NCBI GenBank assembly: GCA_937919795.1
Contig: CALFOA010000077.1
Coordinates: 1-9,556, forward strand
Origin: an uncultured Neisseria sp.
GTDB taxonomy: Bacteria; Pseudomonadota; Gammaproteobacteria; Burkholderiales; Neisseriaceae
Direction of reading: 5' to 3'
Length of the DNA stretch: 9,556 nucleotides
Shown: positions 1 to 5,755 of the stretch, in pieces
Layout of the letters: every line of letters starts with the position of its first letter
Numbering within the stretch: position 1 is the first letter of the stretch
The notes under the pieces: generated by a model
What the model was told of the DNA's origin: nothing
The model's database searches: none
What the model saw: the letters and a program-made list of their open reading frames with translations, nothing else
Program-made: the position numbers and the translations under genes

Positions 1-90
1 TGGAGCATAACCACAAGCCATTGCTTCCATTATTTCATCATTACTGTACCCACGATCTCTCATTTCATAAAGAAAGTCCCAATCACTCAT
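1..90 (-). CDS. Partial unrecognised gene, N-terminal 30 codons only
   Basis: Read on the minus strand from the ATG at 90-88, an uninterrupted frame runs 30 codons to the window edge. It begins MSDWDFLYEM and continues with RDRGYSNDEIMEAM and then ACGYAP. The composition is protein-like: a Trp/Phe/Tyr-rich start and an acidic amphipathic stretch that could form a helix-turn-helix-like pair of short helices. I do not recognise the family. A weak purine stretch (GGGAAAA, around 101-107) lies about ten bases upstream as a possible ribosome binding site. A six-codon frame (MGKLKL) just upstream ends in a TGA that overlaps this ATG as ATGA, which may be chance. The gene is divided from waaF by 252 bp of AT-rich DNA, so it is probably a separate transcription unit. 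The rest lies left of the window. Confidence 0.55.
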   Translation of the reverse strand, partial: MSDWDFLYEMRDRGYSNDEIMEAMACGYAP

Positions 91-342
91 AATTTTAGTT
101 TTCCCATAATTTAGTTTTTAAGTTAAAAATTGAGTAGTTATTTCAAATTCAGATGGATTTGTTTATATGAAGATAGCTCCATTTTTTATTTGTTATCAGG
201 TAGGTATTTTAAAGATTGAATGCCTGTCTGAATATCTTTTGGTGCTTATTGTGGATTACTAGAAAGATACTGTTGTATATAAGTTAGAGATGATGATTCT
301 TTCAAATATATCGATTTGTGAAGATGTCTAATTTAGACAGAC
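91..342. other. AT-rich intergenic spacer with one DUS
   Basis: These 252 bp are much richer in A and T than the genes to the right. They hold one perfect DUS (221-232) and a short imperfect hairpin at 325-339 (TGTCTA, loop ATT, TAGACA) just past the waaF stop. I see no reading frame with convincing protein character on either strand and no confident promoter. It probably holds the waaF 3' end and the promoter of the leftmost minus-strand gene. Confidence 0.6.
221..232 (+). repeat. DNA uptake sequence (TG-wadDUS type), single copy
   Basis: This is a perfect TGCCTGTCTGAA preceded by AA. It is unpaired and lies in an intergenic spacer, so its likely role is in DNA uptake through the ComP pilin receptor rather than in termination. 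Confidence 0.9.
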
Positions 343-1350
343 TTACGGTTGATGCGCTTTATCCCACACCATCTGCGGCGTGAGTTTGTTTAAACAGTCG
401 GTATGACCAAGCGGGCATTCGCGTTTGAAGCAGGGGCTGCATTCGAGTTTGAGACTGATGATTTTGGCTTTGTCGCTCAAAGGTGGGGTGTGGTCGGGGC
501 TGGACGAGCCGTAGACCGCGATCAGTTTGCGGTCGAGCGCGGCGGCCAAGTGCATCAGGCCGCTGTCGTTGCAGACCACAGTATCGGCGCAGGCGAGCAG
601 GTCGATGGCTTCGGAGAGACTGGTGCTGCCGCACAGGTTGGTGCAGAGGTTGTCGCTCAAGCGGTTGATTTCGTCGGCGATGTCGCGGTCTTTTTGCGAG
701 CCGAACAGCCAGATTTGCCAGCCTTCGGCGGCGTAACGGCGGGCGAGTTCGGCAAAATGGGCTGCCGGCCAGCGCTTGGAGGGGCCGTATTCGGCGCCGG
801 GGCAGAAGGCGAGGATGGGGCGCTCGGTGTTGAGTTGGTGTTTAGCGAGCGCGGCTTGCTGGCTGGCGGGGTCGATTTGGAAATGCGGCTGGCCGGAATG
901 GCCGTTGAAGTCGGCTTGGCTGGGGTGGGCGAGCGCGGTGTAGCGGTCGACCATTAAGGGCAGCGCGGCTTTATCGAGCTTGCGGATGTCGTTGAGCAGC
1001 GGATAGCGCGATTCGCCGACATAGCCGGTACGCAAACGGATGCCGCTGGCGCGGGCGATGATGGCGGATTTAAACGAGCCAGGCAGTACGATCACTTGGT
1101 TGTAACCGAGTTTGCCGAGCTCACGGCCGGCTTGCCAGCGCTGTTTGAGCCTGAGCGCGCCGTGGCCGAACGGGTTTTCCATTACCCGATTGATTTCGGG
1201 CATGCGCTCGAACACCGCCATCGACCATTTGGGCGCGTACACGTCTATGCTGCAACCGGGGTGAAGCTCGTGCAGGCGTTGGTAGAGCGGTTGCGTCATC
1301 ACGCAATCGCCTATCCAGCTGGGGGAGATAATCAGGATTTTTCTGCTCAT
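343..1350 (-). CDS. waaF: Lipopolysaccharide heptosyltransferase II (WaaF/RfaF)
   Basis: This cytoplasmic GT9-family glycosyltransferase of 335 residues adds the second L-glycero-D-manno-heptose from ADP-heptose to the LOS inner core. Family landmarks seen are SWIGD at residues 11-15 (with the catalytic-type Asp15), VLPGSFKSA at 88-96, the core CPGAEYGPSKRWP at 183-195, and NDSGLMH near 261-267 in the nucleotide-binding lobe. The C-terminus carries a cysteine/histidine cluster (C304, C307, C312, H316, C319). I recall similar clusters in many non-enteric heptosyltransferases but not in the E. coli enzyme. Length is normal. Start: the ATG at 1350 gives MSRKILIISP, matching the usual WaaF N-terminus, although no clear Shine-Dalgarno precedes it. 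The gene runs in the same direction as the aldo/keto reductase but a DUS hairpin separates them. Its substrate comes from the hldA and hldD genes in the same window. Confidence 0.96.
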   Translation of the reverse strand: MSRKILIISPSWIGDCVMTQPLYQRLHELHPGCSIDVYAPKWSMAVFERMPEINRVMENPFGHGALRLKQRWQAGRELGKLGYNQVIVLPGSFKSAIIARASGIRLRTGYVGESRYPLLNDIRKLDKAALPLMVDRYTALAHPSQADFNGHSGQPHFQIDPASQQAALAKHQLNTERPILAFCPGAEYGPSKRWPAAHFAELARRYAAEGWQIWLFGSQKDRDIADEINRLSDNLCTNLCGSTSLSEAIDLLACADTVVCNDSGLMHLAAALDRKLIAVYGSSSPDHTPPLSDKAKIISLKLECSPCFKRECPLGHTDCLNKLTPQMVWDKAHQP

Positions 1351-1377
1351 AAACGTGTGTAGTCAGTGAAATGAATC

Positions 1378-1428
1378 ATGCCTGTCTGAAAAATCTAAAC
1401 AATCAATCGGATTTTTTCAGACAGGCAT
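1378..1428. terminator. Inverted DUS pair hairpin between the AKR gene and waaF
   Basis: Two perfect DUS copies in opposite orientation (1379-1390 plus, 1416-1427 minus) give a 16-bp perfect stem (1378-1393 with 1413-1428), extendable by two pairs around a bulged T. It lies just past the stop of the aldo/keto reductase, the classic site of a Neisseria DUS terminator. On the minus strand there is no U-run after the stem. The T-run (1428-1432) is on the plus-strand side, where no gene feeds it. Termination strength for the minus transcript is therefore uncertain. Confidence 0.65.
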
Positions 1429-1437
1429 TTTTATGTT

Positions 1438-2334
1438 TTAAGGTAACGGCGTACCCTGTGCAGCAGTATAAACGCTTAACCATTCTGGTTCGCTGAACGG
1501 AATATTTAAGGCGTCAACCGCATTTTGGATGCGATCAAGCCGACCGGAACCGACGATCGGCATAATACCGGCAGGGTGGGCGAGCAGCCAAGCGTAGGCG
1601 AGGGTGTCCAAACGGGTTTCGCCGTGCGCTTGGCCGACGGCCAGCAGTGCTTCGGCAATGCGGGCGCTGCGTTCGTTTTTCGGGTTAAACAGATCGCCGC
1701 CGCCGAGCGGCGACCAAGCCATCGGGCGCAAGCGTTTTTCCAGCAGGAAATCGAGGCTGCCGTCGTCAAATGGTGCCAAGTGCAGCGGTGAGATTTCAAT
1801 CTGGTTGGTGACCAACGGCTGATCCACCCACGATTGCAACATACTGAATTTTTGTGCGGAATAATTGGAAACGCCGAACTGGCGCACCAAGCCGCGGCGG
1901 TGCAAATCATCAAACGCGGCGGCGATTTCTTCCGGGTTGGCGCAAGGCGAAGGGCGGTGGATCAGCAGTAAATCCAAGTAACTGCATTGCAGTTTTTTAA
2001 TCGAACGCTCGGCCGACCAGATAATGTGTTCGCGGCTGTTGTCGTAATAATGGCTGCGGATGTGCGGTAATTCGTCGTTGGGAAACAGAATGCCGCATTT
2101 GCTGATGAGGTATAACTCGTCGCGCAGGCTTTTTTCCAGCGCGAGGGCACGGCCGAACGGCTCTTCGTTGGTGAAACCACCGTAGCAGGCAGCGTGGTCG
2201 AAGCTGCTGATGCCCATTTCTAAAAGCTGGTGAATCTGTTTCAGACAGGCATTGTCGTCCAGCCCCCATTCGTGGGCGCGCCAATAGCCGTGTGCCAAAC
2301 GGCCGGGCAACACTTTATCTGTAATCGCTGTCAT
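1438..2334 (-). CDS. YdhF-like aldo/keto reductase
   Basis: This protein of 298 residues is an NADPH-dependent (beta/alpha)8-barrel oxidoreductase closely resembling E. coli YdhF; the physiological substrate is unknown. The catalytic tetrad is visible: Asp46 and Tyr51 in FDHAACYGG, Lys79 in ISKCG, and His126 in LLLIHRP. Also visible are GVSNYSA (154-160), TNQIEISPLH (176-185), the substrate-side MAWSPLGGG (205-213) and the cofactor-binding PIVGSGR (259-265). The frame is open upstream to 2394, but the ATG at 2334 is preferred: it gives MTAITDKVLPGRLAHGYWR, aligning with the family, whereas the extra 20 residues lie over the zinc-finger gene. The start is two bases after the stop of that gene, suggesting translational coupling in a bestrophin, zinc-finger, reductase operon. 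An intragenic DUS encodes part of residues 28-32. Confidence 0.93.
   Translation of the reverse strand: MTAITDKVLPGRLAHGYWRAHEWGLDDNACLKQIHQLLEMGISSFDHAACYGGFTNEEPFGRALALEKSLRDELYLISKCGILFPNDELPHIRSHYYDNSREHIIWSAERSIKKLQCSYLDLLLIHRPSPCANPEEIAAAFDDLHRRGLVRQFGVSNYSAQKFSMLQSWVDQPLVTNQIEISPLHLAPFDDGSLDFLLEKRLRPMAWSPLGGGDLFNPKNERSARIAEALLAVGQAHGETRLDTLAYAWLLAHPAGIMPIVGSGRLDRIQNAVDALNIPFSEPEWLSVYTAAQGTPLP
2240..2251 (-). repeat. Intragenic DUS inside the aldo/keto reductase
   Basis: This is a perfect minus-strand TGCCTGTCTGAA lying in frame within the coding sequence, where it contributes to residues Asn28-Ala-Cys-Leu-Lys32. It is the only one of the 14 DUS copies fully inside a gene body here. 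It sits in the helix following the first strand, a position likely to tolerate substitution. Confidence 0.9.
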
Positions 2335-2336
2335 GT

Positions 2337-2528
2337 TTAGTGGTGGCCTTTGATTTCGCCGTCGAGCTGATAAACGGTGCCGCAATAGGGGCATTCGATG
2401 CTGCTGTTGGACTCAATCGGCAGAAACACGCGTGGGTGGCCGTTCCAAGTTTCGTTGGCGGGGCCGGAGCAGTGCAGCGGCAAATCGTGCGGGGTGATGA
2501 CAACGGTTTGGGGTTTGTTTTGGCTCAT
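2337..2528 (-). CDS. Small CHCC-type zinc-finger domain protein
   Basis: This protein of 63 residues has the zf-CHCC pattern (family related to the mitochondrial complex I NDUFS6 finger): Cys20, His31 in NGHPRVFLP, then Cys46 and Cys49 in CPYCGTVY. Bacterial members are small soluble proteins of unknown function, presumed to bind one zinc ion. The same frame is open far upstream (to 2936), but that part is antisense-like sequence over the bestrophin gene. The ATG at 2528 is preceded by AAAGGAT at good spacing and gives MSQNKPQTVV, so it is the likely start. An in-frame ATG at 2543 would remove the upstream position of that site. The gene begins 29 bases after the bestrophin stop and ends two bases before the reductase start, so it is almost certainly the middle gene of a three-gene operon. 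Confidence 0.88.
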   Translation of the reverse strand: MSQNKPQTVVITPHDLPLHCSGPANETWNGHPRVFLPIESNSSIECPYCGTVYQLDGEIKGHH

Positions 2529-2557
2529 GATTGATCCTTTCATAAACAGTTCGGCGC

Positions 2558-3475
2558 TTATTGTACGATATAAGTGCCGCGTTTGGCATGTTCTTCTGAG
2601 GGCGGCAGATTGAGGCCGCCGAGCAGGCTTAATTGCGTTTCTATGGTTTGGCACATGGCGGTGAGCGCTAGGTCGTTTTCGGCGGTGCCGAACGGCTCGC
2701 TGATTTCGTCGACGATTTCGCTTAAGGCCATAAAGGTATAGCCGACAAAGGTCACCATAAACGGCGTCACCCAGCCTATGCTGTTGATCAGGCCGAAGGG
2801 CAGTAAAAAGCAGTAGCCGTATACGGTGCGGTGCATCATCACGAAATAGGCAAACGGAATCGGCGTGTTGCTGATGCGCTCGCAGGCGGCCTGAATCAGT
2901 GCGATTTCTTCCAGATTGTCGTCTATGCTCTGCCATTCGATGCTGCCGATGTGGTCGTCGCGCAAAAGCTGGGCGTTGAGGCGGGCGAGCAGTTGGTTGG
3001 TCATCAGGGCGGGATAAGGGCTGGCCAGCAATTCGGCTTGATAAACTTCCGGCGCGGTGCGGCGGATGTTGGCTTCGGCGCTCTCGCCGCGCAATTGGTG
3101 GCGCAAGCAGTGGCTGAAGGTGATGATCAGGCTCACCATTTCGCGGCGGGTGTGCTCGGGAATATGCGGCAGTGTGGTGACTTTATAGGCCAGCGCGCGG
3201 GTTTGCCAAATCAGTGCGCCCCATTGTTTGCGGCCTTCCCAGAAACGGTCGTAAGCAGCGGTGTTACAAAAGCCATGAAAAATTGCCAACGCAATGCCGA
3301 GCAGGGTGAACACGGTGGCGTTGAGCGGAATCTGGTATTCGAGAATATGACGTTGATGGTAGGACACCGCTACCGAAAATAGAAACAGCAATAAAAGTGG
3401 TTTCCACAGACGGTGGAAGAACGAGCCTTGTAGAATATAGAGCAGGGCGAGGCGGTTTTGCGGGCGGATAATCAT
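2558..3475 (-). CDS. Bestrophin-family (YneE-like) membrane protein, putative anion channel
   Basis: This inner-membrane protein of 305 residues belongs to the bacterial bestrophin/UPF0187 family and resembles E. coli YneE. Characterised relatives form pentameric channels, but ion selectivity varies between homologues and cannot be read here. Hydrophobic segments are near residues 22-40, 51-70, 208-232 and 236-255. Family signatures include AIFHGFCNTAAYDRFWEGRK (64-83), IPFAYFVMMHRTVYGYCFLLP (206-226) and the acidic DEISEPFG (256-263) with ENDLAL following. The ATG at 3475 gives MIIRPQN, which matches the family start. The longer frame to 3595 adds a basic unlikely leader across the DUS. No strong Shine-Dalgarno is visible. 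It is the first gene of the minus-strand operon and is divergent from lapA. Confidence 0.92.
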   Translation of the reverse strand: MIIRPQNRLALLYILQGSFFHRLWKPLLLLFLFSVAVSYHQRHILEYQIPLNATVFTLLGIALAIFHGFCNTAAYDRFWEGRKQWGALIWQTRALAYKVTTLPHIPEHTRREMVSLIITFSHCLRHQLRGESAEANIRRTAPEVYQAELLASPYPALMTNQLLARLNAQLLRDDHIGSIEWQSIDDNLEEIALIQAACERISNTPIPFAYFVMMHRTVYGYCFLLPFGLINSIGWVTPFMVTFVGYTFMALSEIVDEISEPFGTAENDLALTAMCQTIETQLSLLGGLNLPPSEEHAKRGTYIVQ

Positions 3476-3499
3476 GGGGTGCGGTTCGTGTAGAGAGAA

Positions 3500-3511
3500 T
3501 GCCTGTCTGAA
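3500..3511 (+). repeat. Single DUS in the bestrophin/lapA divergent region
   Basis: This is a perfect TGCCTGTCTGAA preceded by AA. It is unpaired. It lies 25 bases upstream of the bestrophin start and would fall inside the 5' untranslated leader if the minus-strand promoter at 3533-3561 is used. Confidence 0.9.
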
Positions 3512-3532
3512 AAAGCGGCGTGATGGATTAGG

Positions 3533-3561
3533 ATTATACTGAAGCGTTAGCGTTCTTTCTA
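3533..3561 (-). promoter_or_regulatory. Candidate sigma-70 promoter for the bestrophin operon
   Basis: On the minus strand a perfect TATAAT (complement of 3533-3538) is preceded at 17-bp spacing by TAGAAA (complement of 3556-3561), which matches four of six positions of TTGACA. The predicted transcription start near 3526 leaves a leader of about 50 bases before the bestrophin ATG. This is a consensus match by eye only. Confidence 0.42.
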
Positions 3562-3593
3562 TGTTAGGGGAACGTATGCCGCGGCGGCGTATC

Positions 3594-3624
3594 AAAAAAG
3601 CGCTAAATCGTTTAAACTAGCGCT
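3594..3624 (-). terminator. Hairpin with T-run, terminator-like on the minus strand, upstream of lapA
   Basis: The arms AGCGCTA (3599-3605) and TAGCGCT (3618-3624) flank a 12-base loop containing the palindrome GTTTAAAC. Read on the minus strand the stem is followed by a run of T residues (complement of 3594-3599), the form of an intrinsic terminator. It would stop transcripts running antisense out of lapA. Read on the plus strand it would instead be a structured part of the lapA leader or promoter. Confidence 0.35.
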
Positions 3625-3679
3625 CAAACCGATTATCCGACAGCTGTGCGCCAGGCGCCGGTTTTTTGTGGAGTAAACA

Positions 3680-4021
3680 ATGAAATTGATTTATCTCGTT
3701 ATCAAGGTTCTGATTTTTTTGGTATTCCTGCTGATTGCTTTGAGCAATACGCAAACCGTTCCGTTCTTCTATTTACCCGGCCAACAGCTGGATTTGCCGC
3801 TGATTGTGGTGTTGTTCGGCGCGTTTTTGATTGGCGCCGTGTTCGGTGTGTTCGCCATGTTTGGCCGTTTATTGCGCCTGCGCAGTGAAAATAACCGTCT
3901 GCGCCGCGAAGTCGCCAAAAGTGCGCGCATGACCGAAAAAGATTTGGCGGTACCTGCGGTGCCGGCCAATACCGCAGCGGCTAAACCCGCAGTTCAAGCT
4001 AAGGGCGGCAATGGAAATTGA
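3680..4021 (+). CDS. lapA: LapA-domain inner-membrane protein
   Basis: This protein of 113 residues has the LapA domain (DUF1049). Two hydrophobic segments at about residues 3-22 and 38-62 are separated by a short loop containing NTQTVPFFYLPG. A charged cytoplasmic stretch follows (RLRSENNRLRREVAKSARM, coiled-coil-like), ending in an Ala/Pro/Lys-rich tail. In E. coli LapA is the membrane partner encoded next to LapB and takes part in LPS assembly and control. The start at 3680 has GGAG at 3670-3673 with a six-base spacer, and the sequence begins MKLIYLVIKV as expected. Its last 11 bases overlap the start of lapB, so the two are translationally coupled. Family identity rests on topology, motif and context together. 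Confidence 0.93.
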   Translation: MKLIYLVIKVLIFLVFLLIALSNTQTVPFFYLPGQQLDLPLIVVLFGAFLIGAVFGVFAMFGRLLRLRSENNRLRREVAKSARMTEKDLAVPAVPANTAAAKPAVQAKGGNGN

Positions 4022-5183
4022 TTTATGGATGTGGCTGCTGCCGATAGGCTTGCTGCCGGTGTTTTTCGCGATGGGCTGGTTCGCCGCCCGGGTGGACATG
4101 AAAACCGTGCTCAATCAAGCCAAAAGCGTGCCGGCGGGCTTTTATAAAAGTTTGGATGCACTGGTAGACCGCAATACCGGCAAGGCGGCGCGTAATCTGG
4201 CCGAGGTAGTGGAACAGCGCCCGGCCGATTCTTATGATTTGAGCCTGACTTTGGGCAAGATTTACCGTTTGCGCGGTGAAAACGACAAAGCGGTCTCGAT
4301 GCACAAAACCTTGCTGGAATCGCCGGATACGGTGGGCGAAAAGCGTGCCCGCGTATTGTTTGAATTAGGGCAGGACTATCAAAGCGCAGGTTTGGTGGAT
4401 CGTGCCGAGCAAATCTTCCTCGAATTGCAGGAAGGCAATATGGCGAAACAGGCGCGTGAGGTGTTGCTCAATATTTACCAGCAAGACCGCGACTGGGAAA
4501 AAGCCATCAATATGGCCAAATTGCTCAGTCACGATGAATTAACTTATCAGTTTGAAATCGCTCAGTTTTATTGCGAAATGGCGCAAGCGGCGTTGTTCAA
4601 ATCCGATTTTGAAACCGCGTTGCAACACGCTAAAACCGCGTTGTCGGCCAATTCCAAATGTACCCGTGCCAATATGATTTTGGGTGACATCGAATTTAAA
4701 CGCGGCAATTTCCGCGCGGCCATTGAGGCTTATACTGCCATCGAAAAACAAAACCACGCTTATTTGAGCATGGTGGGCGAGCGCTTATACGATGCTTATG
4801 ATGCGTTGGGCAAGCCGGAAGAAGGCTTGGATGTGTTAATCGGTTATACCGAAGCGTTTCCGCAGATTGATTTGATTAATGTGATTTACGATAAATCGCT
4901 GTTGCTCAAAGGCGAACAAGCCGCCAATGAAACCGCGGTGGAAATCGTACGCCGCAAGCCGGATTTAAACGGCGTTTATCGACTGCTCGGTTTGCAAATC
5001 AGCGAGCTGAATCCGGCTTGGAAAGCCGATGCCGACATGATACGCAGCATCATCGGCCGCCAGTTGCAGAAAAACTGGATGTACCGTTGCCGCAACTGCC
5101 ATTTCAAATCGCAAGCCTATTTCTGGCATTGCCCGGCGTGCAATAAATGGGAAACCTTTACCCCGAATAAAATTGAAGTTTAA
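4011..5183 (+). CDS. lapB: LapB (YciM) lipopolysaccharide assembly regulator, TPR protein
   Basis: This protein of 390 residues has the LapB layout: one N-terminal membrane anchor (about residues 5-26), a long tetratricopeptide-repeat body (about 65-340, with motifs such as YDLSLTLGKIYRLRGENDKA and FELGQDYQSAGLVDRAEQIF) and a C-terminal rubredoxin-like metal site with Cys360, Cys363, Cys374 and Cys377 in two CxxC pairs. In E. coli it faces the cytoplasm and works with FtsH to control degradation of LpxC, so matching lipid A synthesis to demand; that role is inferred here by homology. The start overlaps lapA by 11 bases, with AAGGGCGG just upstream as the ribosome binding site. All family elements are intact and length is normal. 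A DUS hairpin follows three bases after the stop. Confidence 0.96.
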   Translation: MEIDLWMWLLPIGLLPVFFAMGWFAARVDMKTVLNQAKSVPAGFYKSLDALVDRNTGKAARNLAEVVEQRPADSYDLSLTLGKIYRLRGENDKAVSMHKTLLESPDTVGEKRARVLFELGQDYQSAGLVDRAEQIFLELQEGNMAKQAREVLLNIYQQDRDWEKAINMAKLLSHDELTYQFEIAQFYCEMAQAALFKSDFETALQHAKTALSANSKCTRANMILGDIEFKRGNFRAAIEAYTAIEKQNHAYLSMVGERLYDAYDALGKPEEGLDVLIGYTEAFPQIDLINVIYDKSLLLKGEQAANETAVEIVRRKPDLNGVYRLLGLQISELNPAWKADADMIRSIIGRQLQKNWMYRCRNCHFKSQAYFWHCPACNKWETFTPNKIEV

Positions 5184-5185
5184 TC

Positions 5186-5225
5186 TTTTCAGACAGGCAT
5201 TTAACACTCAATGCCTGTCTGAAAA
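5186..5225. terminator. Inverted DUS pair hairpin after lapB
   Basis: DUS copies at 5188-5199 (minus) and 5212-5223 (plus) face each other to make a perfect 16-bp stem (5186-5201 with 5210-5225) and an 8-base loop. On the plus strand the stem is followed by A-rich sequence rather than a U-run, so it may be a leaky terminator or attenuator that lets some transcription into the next genes. Confidence 0.7.
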
Positions 5226-5246
5226 ACCATCAAGCGGCGATGATTT

Positions 5247-5732
5247 ATGAAACCGGATACCAATCCCCAGTCCTACGACAGCCCCGAGCAAATGGTGTAC
5301 ACCCTCGCCGATGCCTGCTTTGCCTATCTGGAAAGCGCGGGCGAAGCGGCGGCAGAGCAACTCACCGACGAGCAGCACACCCTGATGGCTTATGTGTATC
5401 TCGACAGCCAAGTACAGGAAGGCGGCTTTGTGCAACTGATTGCCTCAGGTTACGGCGAGTATGTATTGCTCAATCCGTTGGCCGACAGCCTGCGCCGCTG
5501 GCGCATCAAGCCCACGCCCAAGATACTCGACCAAGGGAAAGCGCTGTATGTGAAACACGGCGAAGCCATTGAGCGCTTGAGCGAAGAGGGCGTGGCTTTG
5601 GATGAACTGCGCCAACAGTTTGCCGATTTCGAGGAACTCGACGGCGAATATTATGATTGCGCTGAACAAGATATGGCCGCGGTGGCCGCTTATATCGCCG
5701 AGCATCCGGCCAAATTTATAATGCCTGTCTGA
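5247..5732 (+). CDS. DMP19-like DNA-mimic protein (DUF4375 family)
   Basis: This acidic protein of 161 residues contains 29 Asp/Glu against 11 Lys/Arg by hand count, a net charge of about -18. The pattern YLDSQVQEGGFVQLIASGYGEYVLLNPLADSLRRW (about 51-85), KILDQGKALYVKHGEAIERL and FEELDGEYY (118-126) fits the DUF4375/DMP19 family. The meningococcal DMP19 is a dimeric DNA mimic that binds the repressor NHTF and blocks its DNA binding. I assign the family from memory of the pattern, and the mimic function by homology. No NHTF-type regulator is in this window. The start at 5247 (MKPDTNP) has only a weak purine site (GGCGA) upstream. The gene lies between lapB and pyrF, 23 bases before pyrF, so it is probably cotranscribed with pyrF. 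Its last codons and TGA stop are supplied by a DUS. Confidence 0.82.
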   Translation: MKPDTNPQSYDSPEQMVYTLADACFAYLESAGEAAAEQLTDEQHTLMAYVYLDSQVQEGGFVQLIASGYGEYVLLNPLADSLRRWRIKPTPKILDQGKALYVKHGEAIERLSEEGVALDELRQQFADFEELDGEYYDCAEQDMAAVAAYIAEHPAKFIMPV

Positions 5733-5733
5733 A
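5722..5733 (+). repeat. DUS overlapping the dmp19-like stop codon
   Basis: A perfect TGCCTGTCTGAA, preceded by A, is read in frame as Met-Pro-Val-stop. The DUS therefore supplies both the last three residues and the TGA. It is unpaired and sits 23 bases before the pyrF start. Confidence 0.9.
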
Positions 5734-5755
5734 AAAACTGAAAACGGAAATCCCC

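Noticed and set aside
325..345. Possible decayed inverted DUS after waaF
   Set aside because: The minus-strand sequence matches the DUS at about nine of twelve positions and pairs over only six bases, too weak to call a DUS or terminator.
403..957. Plus-strand open frame of 184 codons over waaF
   Set aside because: It is the complement of the waaF coding region, rich in Gly/Ala/Val/Glu as expected of such shadows, and lacks a ribosome binding site or family signature.
2335..2394. Twenty-residue extension of the aldo/keto reductase
   Set aside because: It overlaps the zinc-finger gene and adds an Arg-rich leader absent from the YdhF family.
2529..2936. N-terminal extension of the zinc-finger frame
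   Set aside because: The upstream 136 codons overlap the bestrophin gene in another frame and are Arg/His-rich nonsense. A good ribosome binding site marks the internal ATG at 2528.
3476..3595. Forty-residue extension of the bestrophin protein
   Set aside because: It runs through the DUS and the candidate promoter, and the family starts at MIIRPQ.
3649..3666. GCGCC-A-GGCGC followed by a T-run as a terminator just before lapA
   Set aside because: The single-base loop cannot form a normal hairpin, and the site is too near the lapA ribosome binding site to end an upstream gene.
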